Below are positions 42,511-51,153 of a DNA stretch of 64,000 nt, piece after piece. Numbering within the stretch: the first letter of the stretch is position 1; each line of letters opens with the position of its first letter. The DNA is from Streptomyces sp. HB132 (GTDB taxonomy: Bacteria > Actinomycetota > Actinomycetes > Streptomycetales > Streptomycetaceae). Below the pieces are notes generated by a model. It saw nothing but the letters and a program-made list of their open reading frames with translations, did no database searches and was not told the origin of the DNA. The stretch is taken from positions 310,001-374,000 of the forward strand of contig NZ_JAFBGA010000005.1 of the NCBI RefSeq assembly GCF_016909575.1, written 5' to 3'. Both the position numbers and the translations under genes were made by a program.

Positions 42511-44406
42511 CTACGGCGTGGTGATGGCCGGCCGGGGCGCGGTCGCCATCCCGCTGCCGATGGCGAAGCTGGGATGCGGCGGCTGGTTGTACGCGGTGTT
42601 CTGCCAGGCCAGTGCTGTCCGGTACATGGTGTCGTGGAGCAGTGTGGTGATCTTCGTACCGGTCTCGTGCGGCGTGGAGTAGATCCGCAGGGCCGTGTTG
42701 TTGGTGGTCGGCCAGACGACTTCCTCGCGCCAGTCGCCGAAGAGGTCGCCGGAGATCGCGGGCGTGGCCTTGGTGCCGTTGTTGGAGTGGACCGAGGCCC
42801 CGGTCAGCAGGCGGGTGTCGGCCGAGGTGCCGTACTTGTCGATGTGGGTGCCGTCGAGGAGCTCCCGGGTCGTGTCGCCGTCCCACCAGGACAGGAAGTT
42901 GGAGCTGGAGGGCTTGCGACTGGTGACCACGTCGCCCTTCGGGCCGCGTACTCCGGAGACGGCGGAGGACCAGGACTCGGCACCGGCGCTGCCGGACCAG
43001 ATGTCGCCCGACACGCCGCGCCCGTTGTCACCGCTCGCCGGCGTGGACCAGAGGACCTGACCGGTCTTGGCGTCCGCCATCCACGAGGACGGCTTCGAGC
43101 TGTCCTCGTCGACCTTGAACTCCTCGAGGCCCGCCCTGGACGGATCGAGATCCCCGACGTGCATGGCGTCGCCGTGACCGTTCTTCGTCGTCCACAGTCC
43201 GCTGCCGTTGTCGTCCACGGCCATGGCGCCGTAGATGATCTCGTCCTTGCCGTCACCGTCGGCATCCGCGACGGACAGCTGGTGGTTGCCCTGACCGTCG
43301 TACCCCTTGCCGGAGTTGGTCGAGCTGTTGGTGTCGAAGGTCCAGCGCCGGGTGAAGGCGCCACCCCGCCAGTCCCAGGCGGCGATGACACTGCGTGTGT
43401 AGTAGCCGCGCGCCATGATCAGGGACGGCCTGGCACCGTCCAGATAAGCGGTGCCGGCGAGGAAGCGGTCGACCCGGTTGCCGTAGGAGTCGCCCCACGA
43501 GGACACCGTGCCGCGCGCGGGCACGTAGTCGACGGTGCCCATCGCCGCGCCGGTCCTCCCGTTGAACATCGTCAGGAACTCGGGTCCCGACAGGATGTAG
43601 CCCGAGGAGTTGCGGTAGTCGGCAGAGGAACTGCCTATCACCTTGCCGGCGCCGTCGACGCTGCCGTCGGCGGTCTTCATCGCCACCTCGGCCTGGCCGT
43701 CGCCGTCGTAGTCGTACACCTGGAACTGCGTGTAGTGCGCACCGGAACGAATGTTGCGTCCGAGGTCGATCCGCCAGAGCCGGGTGCCGTCGAGCCGGAC
43801 CCCGTCGATGATCGTGTTGCCCGTGTAGCCGGACTGGGAGTTGTCCTTGGCGTTGGTGGGCTGCCACTTCAGCACGAAGTCGAGGGCACCGTCGCCGTCG
43901 AGGTCGCCGACGGACGCGTCGTTGGCCTCATAGGTGTAGGCGACCCCGTCCGGTGTCGTGCCGCCTGCGGGCGGGCTGATCGGCACGTCCTTGTAGCCGG
44001 CCCGGAACTGGATCGCGTGCACGGAGTCACCCTGCTCGACACCGCCGACGACAGCTCGCACCGTGTAGTCGGCGGTGGCGGGCGCGCCGGAGTGGAAGTA
44101 GTTCGTCGAGGCGCTCACCGGCGACGCGTTGACCTTGGTACCGGCCCGGTAGACGTTGAACGACACGTTGTCGGGGTCGGTACCGAGCCAGCGCCAGCTG
44201 ACGAGGTTCCCGCTGTCGGTGTGCACGCTCACGACACCGCGGTCGAGCGCCTCGGCCTGCCGGGCGGTCGCGGCCTGCGAGGCCGGTCCGAGGGCCACGA
44301 GCCCGCCGGCGGCGAGCAGCCCCGCCGTCAGGGCGCCGATCAGCGCGCGGGGACGGGTGATGCGGCGTCTGCGGCGGGAACGGGGGTGGGGAAGCAGAGG
44401 CTCCAC
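42511..44406 (-). CDS. Secreted rhamnogalacturonan lyase (PL11, YesW-like)
   Basis: A 631-aa exported lyase cutting the rhamnogalacturonan I backbone of pectin by beta-elimination. The signal segment (ALIGALTAGLLAAGGLVALG) is followed by QAEALDRGVVSVHTDSGN, the standard PL11 opening, then the eight-bladed propeller with repeated calcium-binding DxDGDG motifs (GDLDGDGALDF, DYDGDGQAEV, ADADGDGKDE). GTG 44406 lies 8 bases after AAGG; GTG 44415 is the alternative. It lies at the far side of the glycan locus and supports pectin side-chain breakdown as the theme. Confidence 0.93.
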   Translation of the reverse strand: MEPLLPHPRSRRRRRITRPRALIGALTAGLLAAGGLVALGPASQAATARQAEALDRGVVSVHTDSGNLVSWRWLGTDPDNVSFNVYRAGTKVNASPVSASTNYFHSGAPATADYTVRAVVGGVEQGDSVHAIQFRAGYKDVPISPPAGGTTPDGVAYTYEANDASVGDLDGDGALDFVLKWQPTNAKDNSQSGYTGNTIIDGVRLDGTRLWRIDLGRNIRSGAHYTQFQVYDYDGDGQAEVAMKTADGSVDGAGKVIGSSSADYRNSSGYILSGPEFLTMFNGRTGAAMGTVDYVPARGTVSSWGDSYGNRVDRFLAGTAYLDGARPSLIMARGYYTRSVIAAWDWRGGAFTRRWTFDTNSSTNSGKGYDGQGNHQLSVADADGDGKDEIIYGAMAVDDNGSGLWTTKNGHGDAMHVGDLDPSRAGLEEFKVDEDSSKPSSWMADAKTGQVLWSTPASGDNGRGVSGDIWSGSAGAESWSSAVSGVRGPKGDVVTSRKPSSSNFLSWWDGDTTRELLDGTHIDKYGTSADTRLLTGASVHSNNGTKATPAISGDLFGDWREEVVWPTTNNTALRIYSTPHETGTKITTLLHDTMYRTALAWQNTAYNQPPHPSFAIGSGMATAPRPAITTP

Positions 44407-44443
44407 GGGAGGCACCTTCTGGCCGGGGATGGCTTACGCCCCC

Positions 44444-44779
44444 TCAGTTGCTCCCGGAAGCCGAAAGGTTGCCGCCCGTTTTCGCCTGCGTCGCCGCCGT
44501 CCCACGCCCGAGGCCGGCCGCGTGCGCCGCTGCGTGCAGTGAGCGCAGCGCGAGCAGCAGGAAGCCGATGTCGTCGAGATAGACGGGGTCCGGCAGCAGG
44601 TCGACGGGCGACACGGTGTAGATGACCGCCGCCCACACGAGCGCCTTGTTGTGCAACGGGATGCCCGCGTCGGCCAGCAGCTTTCTGGCCCGGATCACGC
44701 GCACCAGGAGGACGGCGGCGGCACCTGCCAGGAGCAGGAGTACCAGCGCGCCGATGATGAGCCAGACCGAGGTGTCCAT
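44444..44779 (-). CDS. DUF1232 (YkvA-like) membrane protein
   Basis: A 111-aa protein with one strong N-terminal membrane helix (VWLIIGALVLLLLAGAAAVLL) and the DUF1232 core ALVWAAVIYTVSPVDLLPDP, in which the SPVDLLPD segment is diagnostic. Function of the family is unknown. Its start region abuts the PL11-WhiB interval; it appears to be transcribed alone. Confidence 0.87.
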   Translation of the reverse strand: MDTSVWLIIGALVLLLLAGAAAVLLVRVIRARKLLADAGIPLHNKALVWAAVIYTVSPVDLLPDPVYLDDIGFLLLALRSLHAAAHAAGLGRGTAATQAKTGGNLSASGSN

Positions 44780-44820
44780 GACTCATCGTCTCCCCGCGGA
44801 GCGGCCTGGTCCAGGAGGTG

Positions 44821-45078
44821 TCACCCGTGGCTCCGGGCGTGCTGCCGGGCGCGACGGCGCTTCAGAGCACGGCGCTCGTTCTCGTCCAGGCCTCCCCAGA
44901 CACCCGAGTCCTGCCCGTTCTCCAGGGCCCATTCGAGGCACGGTTCCCGCACGGGGCAGGTGCCGCACACGGTCTTGGCCTCCTCGGCCTGTACGAGCGC
45001 GGGGCCGCTGCTGCCGATGGGGAAGAACAGGTCGGGGTCCTCTTCGCGGCACGCCGCGTGCATGCGCCAGTTGTCCAT
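44821..45078 (-). CDS. WhiB-family iron-sulfur regulator (WhiB1/WblE-like)
   Basis: An 85-aa redox-sensing transcription factor. The four cluster-ligating cysteines are Cys10, Cys38, Cys41 and Cys47, followed by the GVWGG turn and a basic C-terminus (KRRRARQHARSH) that contacts DNA. The sequence CREEDPDLFFPIG and SGQ-like ENGQDSGVWGGL is closest to WhiB1/WblE types by eye. ATG 45078 follows GAAGGAG at ideal spacing. WhiB proteins bind the primary sigma factor and control development, stress or resistance. Confidence 0.93.
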   Translation of the reverse strand: MDNWRMHAACREEDPDLFFPIGSSGPALVQAEEAKTVCGTCPVREPCLEWALENGQDSGVWGGLDENERRALKRRRARQHARSHG

Positions 45079-45201
45079 GTCTCTCACTCCTTCTCGCAGG
45101 GCGGTCCGTCGGTCTCCGCCGGGCTCGGCTTCGGTTCTGGGCCTTCGTACTCTGCGCGTGACCGTCATCGGGCGTTCGAAACCACAACGAGGCACCGGCC
45201 T

Positions 45202-46056
45202 TCAAAGGTTTCCGGCGCCCCGGCCGCCCTCCGGCAGGGGTTGCCCTGGGGGCGGGGCCGCCGTGCACGCGCTGTCCAGCCTGATGCGGTAGTCCATGAC
45301 CGCGGCCGGCTCATCGATGATGTCCACTCCGGTGCCGGGGGTCTCCAGGACCACGCGGTCGCCGATCTCCGGGGCCGGGACGCGAAGCAGGTGCAGTGGC
45401 GGGACACCGGTCATGGGGTGCGGCGGGAAGTCGAGGGGCACCACCTGCACCGTGAGGTGCTGCCGCTGCGCGGACTCCTCCAGCGCGGCCCGCTGTTCGG
45501 CCATCACCGCGGCGCCGCCGACGCTCGTGTGGAGGGCGGCGGCCGGGAACAGTGCCCACAGCACGGCCCCGCGCTCCGCCAGCCGGCGCTGCCGTTCCGC
45601 CAGCAGTTCGAGACGGCTGGCGAGCCTCGGCGCGGGATCGGCGGTCAGGGTCCGGCACAGGGCCGCCTCGTAGGCAGGGGTGCGAAGCAGCTCGGGAATC
45701 AGTGCGGGGTGCCAGGTCCTGACGAGCGCGGCGGAGGACTCGATACCGATGACCTCCTGCTGCCACGGCTCCATCGTGTCCCGCCACCGGTGCCACCAGC
45801 CGGGCAGATTCGCGGCGGCGAGACCCGCCATGATCGGCTCGACGTCGGCGGCGGACACCGCGTAGCGCTCCAGGAGTACGCGCACCTGACGGGCGTCGAG
45901 CCCGGTCTCGGCCCGCTCGATACGGCGGACGGTGGCGGGGTGGGCACCCAGTGCCACGGCCGCCGCCTGCAGGCTGACGCCCGCGCGCTCCCGCAGCAGT
46001 CGCAGGCGCGCCGCCAGGACTCGGTGTTCGACGGTGGGGCCGGACCGGGGCCTCAT
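45202..46056 (-). CDS. XRE regulator with DUF5753 domain
   Basis: A 284-aa actinomycete regulator: HTH at about 10-65 (LRLLRERAGVSLQAAAVALG, VRRIERAETG) and a DUF5753 ligand domain (residues about 90-270, IGIESSAALVRTWHPALIPE, then TVQVVPLDFPPHP). WhiJ-type proteins of this class work with DUF397 partners and RsbW-like ATPases in development. Here the ATPase is divergent and shares a promoter gap with a 20-bp palindrome. No DUF397 gene is seen nearby. ATG 46056 is the start. Confidence 0.87.
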   Translation of the reverse strand: MRPRSGPTVEHRVLAARLRLLRERAGVSLQAAAVALGAHPATVRRIERAETGLDARQVRVLLERYAVSAADVEPIMAGLAAANLPGWWHRWRDTMEPWQQEVIGIESSAALVRTWHPALIPELLRTPAYEAALCRTLTADPAPRLASRLELLAERQRRLAERGAVLWALFPAAALHTSVGGAAVMAEQRAALEESAQRQHLTVQVVPLDFPPHPMTGVPPLHLLRVPAPEIGDRVVLETPGTGVDIIDEPAAVMDYRIRLDSACTAAPPPGQPLPEGGRGAGNL

Positions 46057-46142
46057 CCACGTACCTTTCTCGCGCGCTCCTGTGCGGTGCGGTTTCCGGA
46101 GCCAGCAGACCCCACAACGGATGATTCCGACATTCTGCCTCT

Positions 46143-46162
46143 TGCAAAGTATGCACTTTGCA
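46143..46162. promoter_or_regulatory. Palindrome between DUF5753 regulator and ATPase genes
   Basis: TGCAAAGTATGCACTTTGCA: two perfect 8-bp arms with a 4-bp spacer, 15 bp upstream of the ATPase start. The divergent XRE regulator is its probable ligand. Confidence 0.65.
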
Positions 46163-46176
46163 CGGAGAGTACATAC

Positions 46177-46713
46177 ATGTCCGAAATAGTCGCGAGCGCG
46201 CGTCCGGCCCCGGAGGACTCGGGTCGGCGGAGCGCACAGAGCTGGTGGATTCCCCGCGCTCCCCGGAGTGTCCCCATGGCGAGGCACCGGGTGCAGGAAG
46301 CCATGCGGAGCTGGGGAGAACCCGACGAACGCGTCGAGACGGCGGCCCTGGTCATGACCGAACTGGTCACGAACGCGGTGGAGCACACCGCGGGCCGGCG
46401 CATACGGTGCCGCGTCCTGCGGACCCCGGGCCGGGTGCGCGTCTGCGTGTGGAACCGCGGCCGGCGGCACGCGTCCGGGCTGCCCGGGCTGCCCGGGCAG
46501 CGCTCCCCGCAGCAGTCCGGTGCGCCCGTCGGCGGGCCACGGGGCACGGACGGCCCCGGACCGGTGGCCATGGACGGGCCGGAGGGCAACGACGGCTTCA
46601 GTCTCTCGTCGGTGGCCGAGGACGGCCGGGGGCTGATGCTCGTGGACGCCCTGGCGACGCGGTGGGGCACACGCTCCAGCGTGTCCGGGCGGCTCGTCTG
46701 GGCAGACATCTGA
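46177..46713 (+). CDS. RsbW-like ATP-binding protein (HATPase anti-sigma type)
   Basis: A 178-aa protein with a GHKL-type ATPase fold: N-box region VMTELVTNAVEHT and C-terminal GRGLMLVDALATRWG. An inserted Gly/Pro-rich loop of about 45 residues separates the two halves. Streptomyces has dozens of such proteins; most have no identified sigma-factor target. GGAGAG precedes ATG 46177. Divergence from the DUF5753 regulator repeats a common developmental pairing. Confidence 0.85.
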   Translation: MSEIVASARPAPEDSGRRSAQSWWIPRAPRSVPMARHRVQEAMRSWGEPDERVETAALVMTELVTNAVEHTAGRRIRCRVLRTPGRVRVCVWNRGRRHASGLPGLPGQRSPQQSGAPVGGPRGTDGPGPVAMDGPEGNDGFSLSSVAEDGRGLMLVDALATRWGTRSSVSGRLVWADI

Positions 46714-46739
46714 GCCACCACCGCCCGCCCCGGCACGGC

Positions 46740-47438
46740 TCAGGCGAGTGCCGCCCGGCACTCCGGGTGGCCCCAGCCGTTCGGATTCTTGGCGATCATG
46801 TCCTTGGCCGCGTAGGGCTTTCCGCAGTGGCACCGGCCCGCGAACTTCGCCCGGATCGTCCCGCTCGAACGCGCCCGCCCCGTGGAGCCGCTCGTCGCCC
46901 CGCCCTCGGCCGCCCCCGCCGTCCGGCTCTTCGTCGAACGGGCCGGGACAGGAACCGGCATGTCAGCCGTGCCGTGCGCCGTACCCGCCGCCTGCTGCGA
47001 GACCGCCGCCTCACTCGCGGCCTGATCGGCCAGAGCGTTGAGCGGATCGCCGCCCACCTGGTGCGCCGGCACGTAGCGGAAGGTCACGCTGCGGCTGCTC
47101 AGCAGTTCATCGATGCCGACCACCAGTTCCCGGTTGGCGACCGGCTTGCCCGCCGACGTCTTCCAGCCGTTGCGCTTCCACCCCGGCAGCCACTTGGTCA
47201 CCGCGTTCATCGCGTACTGCGAGTCCATGCGCACCTCGAGGGGCACGGCGGGATCGGTCGACCTCAGCAGTTCCAGCAGGGCTGTGAGCTCGGCGACGTT
47301 GTTGGTGGCGGTGCCCAGCGGGCCCGCCTCCCACCGCTGGGGGTTCTCCTGGCCGTCGGCCAGAACCCATGCCCAGGCGGCAGGTCCCGGATTGCCCTTC
47401 GATGCCCCGTCACACGCGGCGATGATGCGCTCGTCCAT
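46740..47438 (-). CDS. Ribonuclease HI with C-terminal Cys-rich extension
   Basis: A 232-aa protein. Residues 1-145 are RNase HI, which degrades RNA in RNA-DNA hybrids: catalytic Asp10 (CDGASKGNPG), Glu50 (NVAEL), Asp72 (MDSQYA), His126 and Asp138 (NALADQAA). After a flexible linker (about 145-195) comes a basic module with CHCGKPYAAKDMI and HPEC, which could bind one zinc ion and nucleic acid. The extension is unlike the classic short enzyme and may replace the usual hybrid-binding domain. Confidence 0.9.
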   Translation of the reverse strand: MDERIIAACDGASKGNPGPAAWAWVLADGQENPQRWEAGPLGTATNNVAELTALLELLRSTDPAVPLEVRMDSQYAMNAVTKWLPGWKRNGWKTSAGKPVANRELVVGIDELLSSRSVTFRYVPAHQVGGDPLNALADQAASEAAVSQQAAGTAHGTADMPVPVPARSTKSRTAGAAEGGATSGSTGRARSSGTIRAKFAGRCHCGKPYAAKDMIAKNPNGWGHPECRAALA

Positions 47439-47490
47439 GCCCTGATCATGCCAGCCGGGAACGCAGGGGCACGATCGAGCCGGGGCGACG

Positions 47491-47528
47491 CGGGGCTCCC
47501 GGCCGGCGGAAACCGGCCGGAAGCCCCG
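47491..47528. terminator. Terminator downstream of the cyclophilin gene
   Basis: CGGGGCT, one mismatch and CCGGCCGG pair with CCGGCCGG and AGCCCCG around CGGAAA, 10 bp after the cyclophilin stop. Confidence 0.75.
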
Positions 47529-47537
47529 TCGCGTGCC

Positions 47538-48035
47538 TCAGAGAACGCCGGACTCGGAGACGGCGATCTTCGCCTTCGTGCTGCCGTTCGAGGAGCCGTA
47601 CGTCTCGATCTTGCGGACGAGCTCCATGCTCGTCTCGTCGGCGACCTCGCCGAACACGACGTGCTTGCCGTCCAGCCACGGGGTGAGGACGGTGGTGATG
47701 AAGAACTGCGAACCGTTGCTGTTCGGGCCCGCGTTGGCCATCGAGAGCAGACCCGGCTTGTTGTGCTTCAGGGTGAAGTTCTCGTCGGCGAACTTCTCGC
47801 CGTAGATGCTCTTGCCGCCGGTGCCGTTGCCCCGGGTGAAGTCACCGCCCTGGAGCATGAAGTCCGGGATGACACGGTGGAACGGCGAACCGGCGTAGCC
47901 GTAGCCGTGCTCACCGGTGGCCAGCGCGCGGAAGTTCTCCGCGGTCTTGGGTGCGACGTCGTCGAAGAGGTTGAACACGATCCGCCCAGCGGGCTTCTCG
48001 TCGATGGTGATGTCGAAATACGCCTTGATGGTCAT
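47538..48035 (-). CDS. Cyclophilin-type peptidyl-prolyl isomerase
   Basis: A 165-aa cytosolic cyclophilin catalysing cis-trans isomerisation of prolyl bonds. The active-site set is present: [14 protein letters not shown] (Arg, Phe, Met, Gln), GSQFFITT and the late [12 protein letters not shown]. Length and lack of a signal match the A-type enzyme of streptomycetes. It is transcribed alone with its own terminator. Confidence 0.95.
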   Translation of the reverse strand: MTIKAYFDITIDEKPAGRIVFNLFDDVAPKTAENFRALATGEHGYGYAGSPFHRVIPDFMLQGGDFTRGNGTGGKSIYGEKFADENFTLKHNKPGLLSMANAGPNSNGSQFFITTVLTPWLDGKHVVFGEVADETSMELVRKIETYGSSNGSTKAKIAVSESGVL

Positions 48036-48183
48036 GGGTCCATCCTGACATCACCCACCGCCTCCTGATGCACAGACCCCGCCCTACGGCGGCCGTGGGC
48101 TGCACGAATACGGCGTACCACGGGGGTGAGCCGTGGTACGCCGTTTCAGTCAGGGAGAACGCCGATCCCCCCTACCGTGCTGT

Positions 48184-48747
48184 TCAGCGGTTGCCGCGGT
48201 GACCCCCGTCGCGGTGACCGCCATCGCGGTAGCCACCGTCGCGGTGACCGCCATCGCGGTAGCCACCGTCGCGGTGACCGCCGTCGCGGTAACGGCCCCA
48301 GGACTTGGAGTCCACCTTGTGCCCGCGGTTGTCACGGAGCGTCGCGGTGTCCCGGCTGTCCCAGACGTACTGGCGACGGTCCTGGTACACGTCGTGCCGG
48401 GTGTCACGGCCGACACCGGTGTGGACGCGGACGGAGGAGCGGGCGGGCAGCCGCAGGTCGAACGTGTAGGTCCGACGGCTCTCGTCCGAGAGCGTCCAGC
48501 CGCGGAGGTTCACGGCGTGGCGGCCCGTGTTGGTGACGGTCACCCACTCGGCGTTCAGGCTGCGGTTGGAACCGTTGTCGCGGCCGGGGCTGTCGTACTG
48601 GATCTTGCCCAGGACGACCGACGAGCGCTGCGACGGCCGGTTGTGACCGTGGTCCCGGCCATCGGCCGATGCCGGCAGAGCCGCTGCGGCGAGCAGCGCG
48701 CCCGAGGCAAGAACGGTGGCGGTGATCCGTCGTGCGGAACGGGACAT
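48184..48747 (-). CDS. Secreted lamin-tail-domain protein with Gly/Arg/Asp repeats
   Basis: A 187-aa exported protein. A cleavable signal ends at PASADG; residues about 40-140 form a lamin-tail (LTD) immunoglobulin-like domain (NAEWVTVTNTGRHAVNLRGW, then LSDESRRTYTF). The C-terminal 40 residues are RDGGH/RDGGY repeats, encoded by perfect 30-bp tandem DNA repeats. Bacterial LTD proteins are surface or extracellular; function is unknown. The His/Asp-rich tail might bind metal or matrix. Confidence 0.85.
   Translation of the reverse strand: MSRSARRITATVLASGALLAAAALPASADGRDHGHNRPSQRSSVVLGKIQYDSPGRDNGSNRSLNAEWVTVTNTGRHAVNLRGWTLSDESRRTYTFDLRLPARSSVRVHTGVGRDTRHDVYQDRRQYVWDSRDTATLRDNRGHKVDSKSWGRYRDGGHRDGGYRDGGHRDGGYRDGGHRDGGHRGNR
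48211..48296. repeat. 30-bp tandem repeat within the lamin-tail gene
   Basis: Units 48211-48240 and 48241-48270 are identical and a near copy follows. Each encodes two RDGG(H/Y) pentapeptides, so copy number can change in steps that keep the frame. Confidence 0.85.
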
Positions 48748-49428
48748 GGAAACCCCTCATCATGCAGGCCCGGAATGGAGTGCCGGGCGTTTTCCGATCC
48801 CGGCGTCGTGCCGGGAACGCAAACTTTGTCCCGCTTTTCCGGTGGCCGGAAGACGCCCTGATTCGTGTGACGAAGTACGGACATTTCTGTCACACACGAC
48901 TGCATCCGGCACACATGCCGACGGTCGTAGACCTGTCAACCGTTGATCGTTGCACCGACCCTTCCGAGGGGCCGTTCACATGGTCACCACATCTCGTTCA
49001 CCCTGGCCCCACTCCCCTGGCGCCCCTGCCCGGAGGGCGCGGATCCGTGTAACAGAAGCGACAGCGCTTACCTGGACAAACGTTTCATTACCGCCGGGAA
49101 AGCAGCTCGTTCGTTCGAGCCTTCAGCACCCACCGCGAAGGGGCGAGACGGACGCGCTGACCTCCGCCGGTGACCAGCGCGTTCACAGGGGCCATCGGGT
49201 CCATCGCCATGGTCCTGGCCATGAGGACGCCGACGGCGAGCGGGAGCAGGGCCACGGCCAGCGCCGTGCCGGCGCTGGTGAGGGTCTGGATGCGGGGGCG
49301 CGTCGGCGCTTCGGGGACCATGGTTCCCATTCGACCTGTGGCCGCGCGTTCCCGGATCGGGGCACGTACTCAGACGCGCGGCTTCCCGTACTCAGTACGG
49401 CCCGGGTCCACCGGCGGACGGAACGGAT
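48748..49428. other. Intergenic region with an inverted repeat and a doubtful small gene
   Basis: Upstream of the lamin-tail gene lies GTGTGAC (48865-48871) and its complement GTCACAC (48889-48895), spaced 17 bp, a possible regulator site. A doubtful membrane-protein frame occupies 49088-49330. I see nothing else. Confidence 0.4.
49088..49330 (-). CDS. Hypothetical small membrane protein
   Basis: An 80-codon frame with one plausible membrane helix (GTALAVALLPLAVGVLMA, about residues 21-38) and a basic C-terminus. There is no clear ribosome-binding site and I recognise no family. It may be a real short actinomycete protein or chance coding in GC-rich DNA. Confidence 0.3.
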   Translation of the reverse strand: MGTMVPEAPTRPRIQTLTSAGTALAVALLPLAVGVLMARTMAMDPMAPVNALVTGGGQRVRLAPSRWVLKARTNELLSRR

Positions 49429-50319
49429 TCAGCCGTCAGCCCCGAGCCTGCCCTCGGCATCGGCCCGTCCGCCGGCTCCGAGGAGCCCCGTGGGCTCGAA
49501 CGCGGCCTTCCGCTCCAGCTTGGGCAGCTCGTGCTTCGAGAGCGCGGTGACGACCGGGGGCATGGCGGCACGCACCAGCTGCGTGGCGCGGAGCCACGCG
49601 GGCACGTACACGGAGGCACTGCGCCGTTCGACCGCCCGCACCATGTGACGCGCCACGGTCTCCGGCGGGTAGACCTTGCGCGCGGGCCTCGGCATGTGCG
49701 CCCGGAGTTCGCGCAGTACGGGGTGCTGGTCGGCGTCGCGGATCATGTCGGTGTCGGTCCAGTTCAGGTAGCCGATGCCCACCCCGACGTGCTCGTGGGC
49801 GAACTCGGCGCGCAGCGCGTGCCCGAACGACTCCACACCGGCCTTGGAGGCGCAGTAGGCGCTCATCATGGGCGCGGCACCGATGGAGGCCAGCGAGGCG
49901 ATCTGGAGGTAGTAGCCCCGGGTCGTACGCAGGTGGGGCAGGAAGGCACGTGCGGTGATCGCGCTGCCGACCAGGTTCACCTCGATCACGCGTCTCCAGG
50001 TCGCCGGGTCGGACTCGGCGAAGGGACCGCCCTCGGCGAGCCCCGCGTTGGCGACCACGACCGAGGCACGCCCGAGCTGTTCCCGGACCTCGTCCGCCAC
50101 CTCCGCCATGCGGGCGTCGTCGGTGACGTCGGCCTCCCAGCACCGTGCCGGGCCGGGGAGGGTGTCCCTGACCTCGGCCAGTGTCGACTCCTCCCGGCCG
50201 ATCAGTGCGACGGTGGCGCCCCGGTCCGCGAGTTCCCTGGCGATGGCCGCGCCGAGGCCCCGTGCGGCGCCGGTCACGACGGCGACTCGGCCCTCCAGAG
50301 GACCTGCCGTGCCCGTCAT
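49429..50319 (-). CDS. Short-chain dehydrogenase/reductase
   Basis: A 296-aa SDR with TGAARGLG near residue 15, VVANAGLAEGG and the Y-x-x-x-K motif (YCASKAGVE). The C-terminal extension past residue 250 (SASVYVPAWLRATQLVR) resembles SDRs that associate with membranes or act on lipophilic substrates. ATG 50319 follows GAGGAG. It appears monocistronic. Substrate is unknown. Confidence 0.9.
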   Translation of the reverse strand: MTGTAGPLEGRVAVVTGAARGLGAAIARELADRGATVALIGREESTLAEVRDTLPGPARCWEADVTDDARMAEVADEVREQLGRASVVVANAGLAEGGPFAESDPATWRRVIEVNLVGSAITARAFLPHLRTTRGYYLQIASLASIGAAPMMSAYCASKAGVESFGHALRAEFAHEHVGVGIGYLNWTDTDMIRDADQHPVLRELRAHMPRPARKVYPPETVARHMVRAVERRSASVYVPAWLRATQLVRAAMPPVVTALSKHELPKLERKAAFEPTGLLGAGGRADAEGRLGADG

Positions 50320-50479
50320 ACGCGTCTCCTCACGGTCGCCCCCGGCGGCGCTCCGTCCCACCGGCATGCGAGCGGACTGCGCCTGGACCCCAGCATTCCG
50401 GATGGCCGCTCACCCCGCGAGGCGAACCGGCGGCGGGCGCACCGCGGGGCGCGCCTGGAAGGGATCCACCGGCCGGCCC

Positions 50480-50902
50480 TCAGTCCGGAGGTGTGGGCGG
50501 GCCCCAGTGGGAGAACCTGGGCAGCCACTTCACCCGGTAGTCCGGATGTCCGGCGTGCTCCGCCGCCGTCTGGCGCACGACGAACCCCAGCCCGACGGCG
50601 CGGCCCGAGATGAAGTCCTGGGCCGGGCGGTCGGTGTCCAGGACCGCGATCTCCTCGTACTCGTCCAGGAGAACCCGTGTGGTCTCGATGCGGCGCAGTG
50701 TGCGCGCCGGGTCCTGGAAGACGATGTGCCGGTCGTAGGCGCGCGACCGTACGACGAACGCGATACCGCTCGTACGGTCGTGCACCTCGCCGGGTGCCTC
50801 GGCAGGCGTCCGCCAGCCGTCGCCGCCCGCCTCCCGGGCGATGTCCTCCTCCTCGGCGAGGCGTGCCCGCACGAATGTCAACAGGTCCGAGTTGTCTGCC
50901 AT
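50480..50902 (-). CDS. DUF6221-family protein
   Basis: A 140-aa soluble protein with the opening DLLTFVRARLAEEEDIAREA that I associate with DUF6221, a family common in Streptomyces and without known function. A DPARTLRRIETTRVLLDEYE helix follows. It is well supported as coding by length and codon use, with its own start region. Confidence 0.78.
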   Translation of the reverse strand: MADNSDLLTFVRARLAEEEDIAREAGGDGWRTPAEAPGEVHDRTSGIAFVVRSRAYDRHIVFQDPARTLRRIETTRVLLDEYEEIAVLDTDRPAQDFISGRAVGLGFVVRQTAAEHAGHPDYRVKWLPRFSHWGPPTPPD

Positions 50903-51153
50903 CTGGTTCCGAATCCTTCTCCGTCACAGACCGCGGCGGTGGGGTCCACCCACCGCCGCGGGCCCGCTCTGCCCGTCCAGCAGAGGATGCCTCACCTGCC
51001 CGCCGGAGGCGCAGTCCACACCGGGCGCGTTCCGGATGGCGGACGGTCGCGCCCGGTTGCGACCGGTGTGGAAGGGCGGACGGGCGGCACCCGGCGGGCG
51101 GCGTCCGGCCCGGCTGCCGAGGCGCCGGGCGGACAGCCGGAGCCGGTACGCCT

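Noticed and set aside
48211..48296. CRISPR-like short repeats
   Set aside because: Units are contiguous with no spacers, and they encode the repeat tail of a protein.
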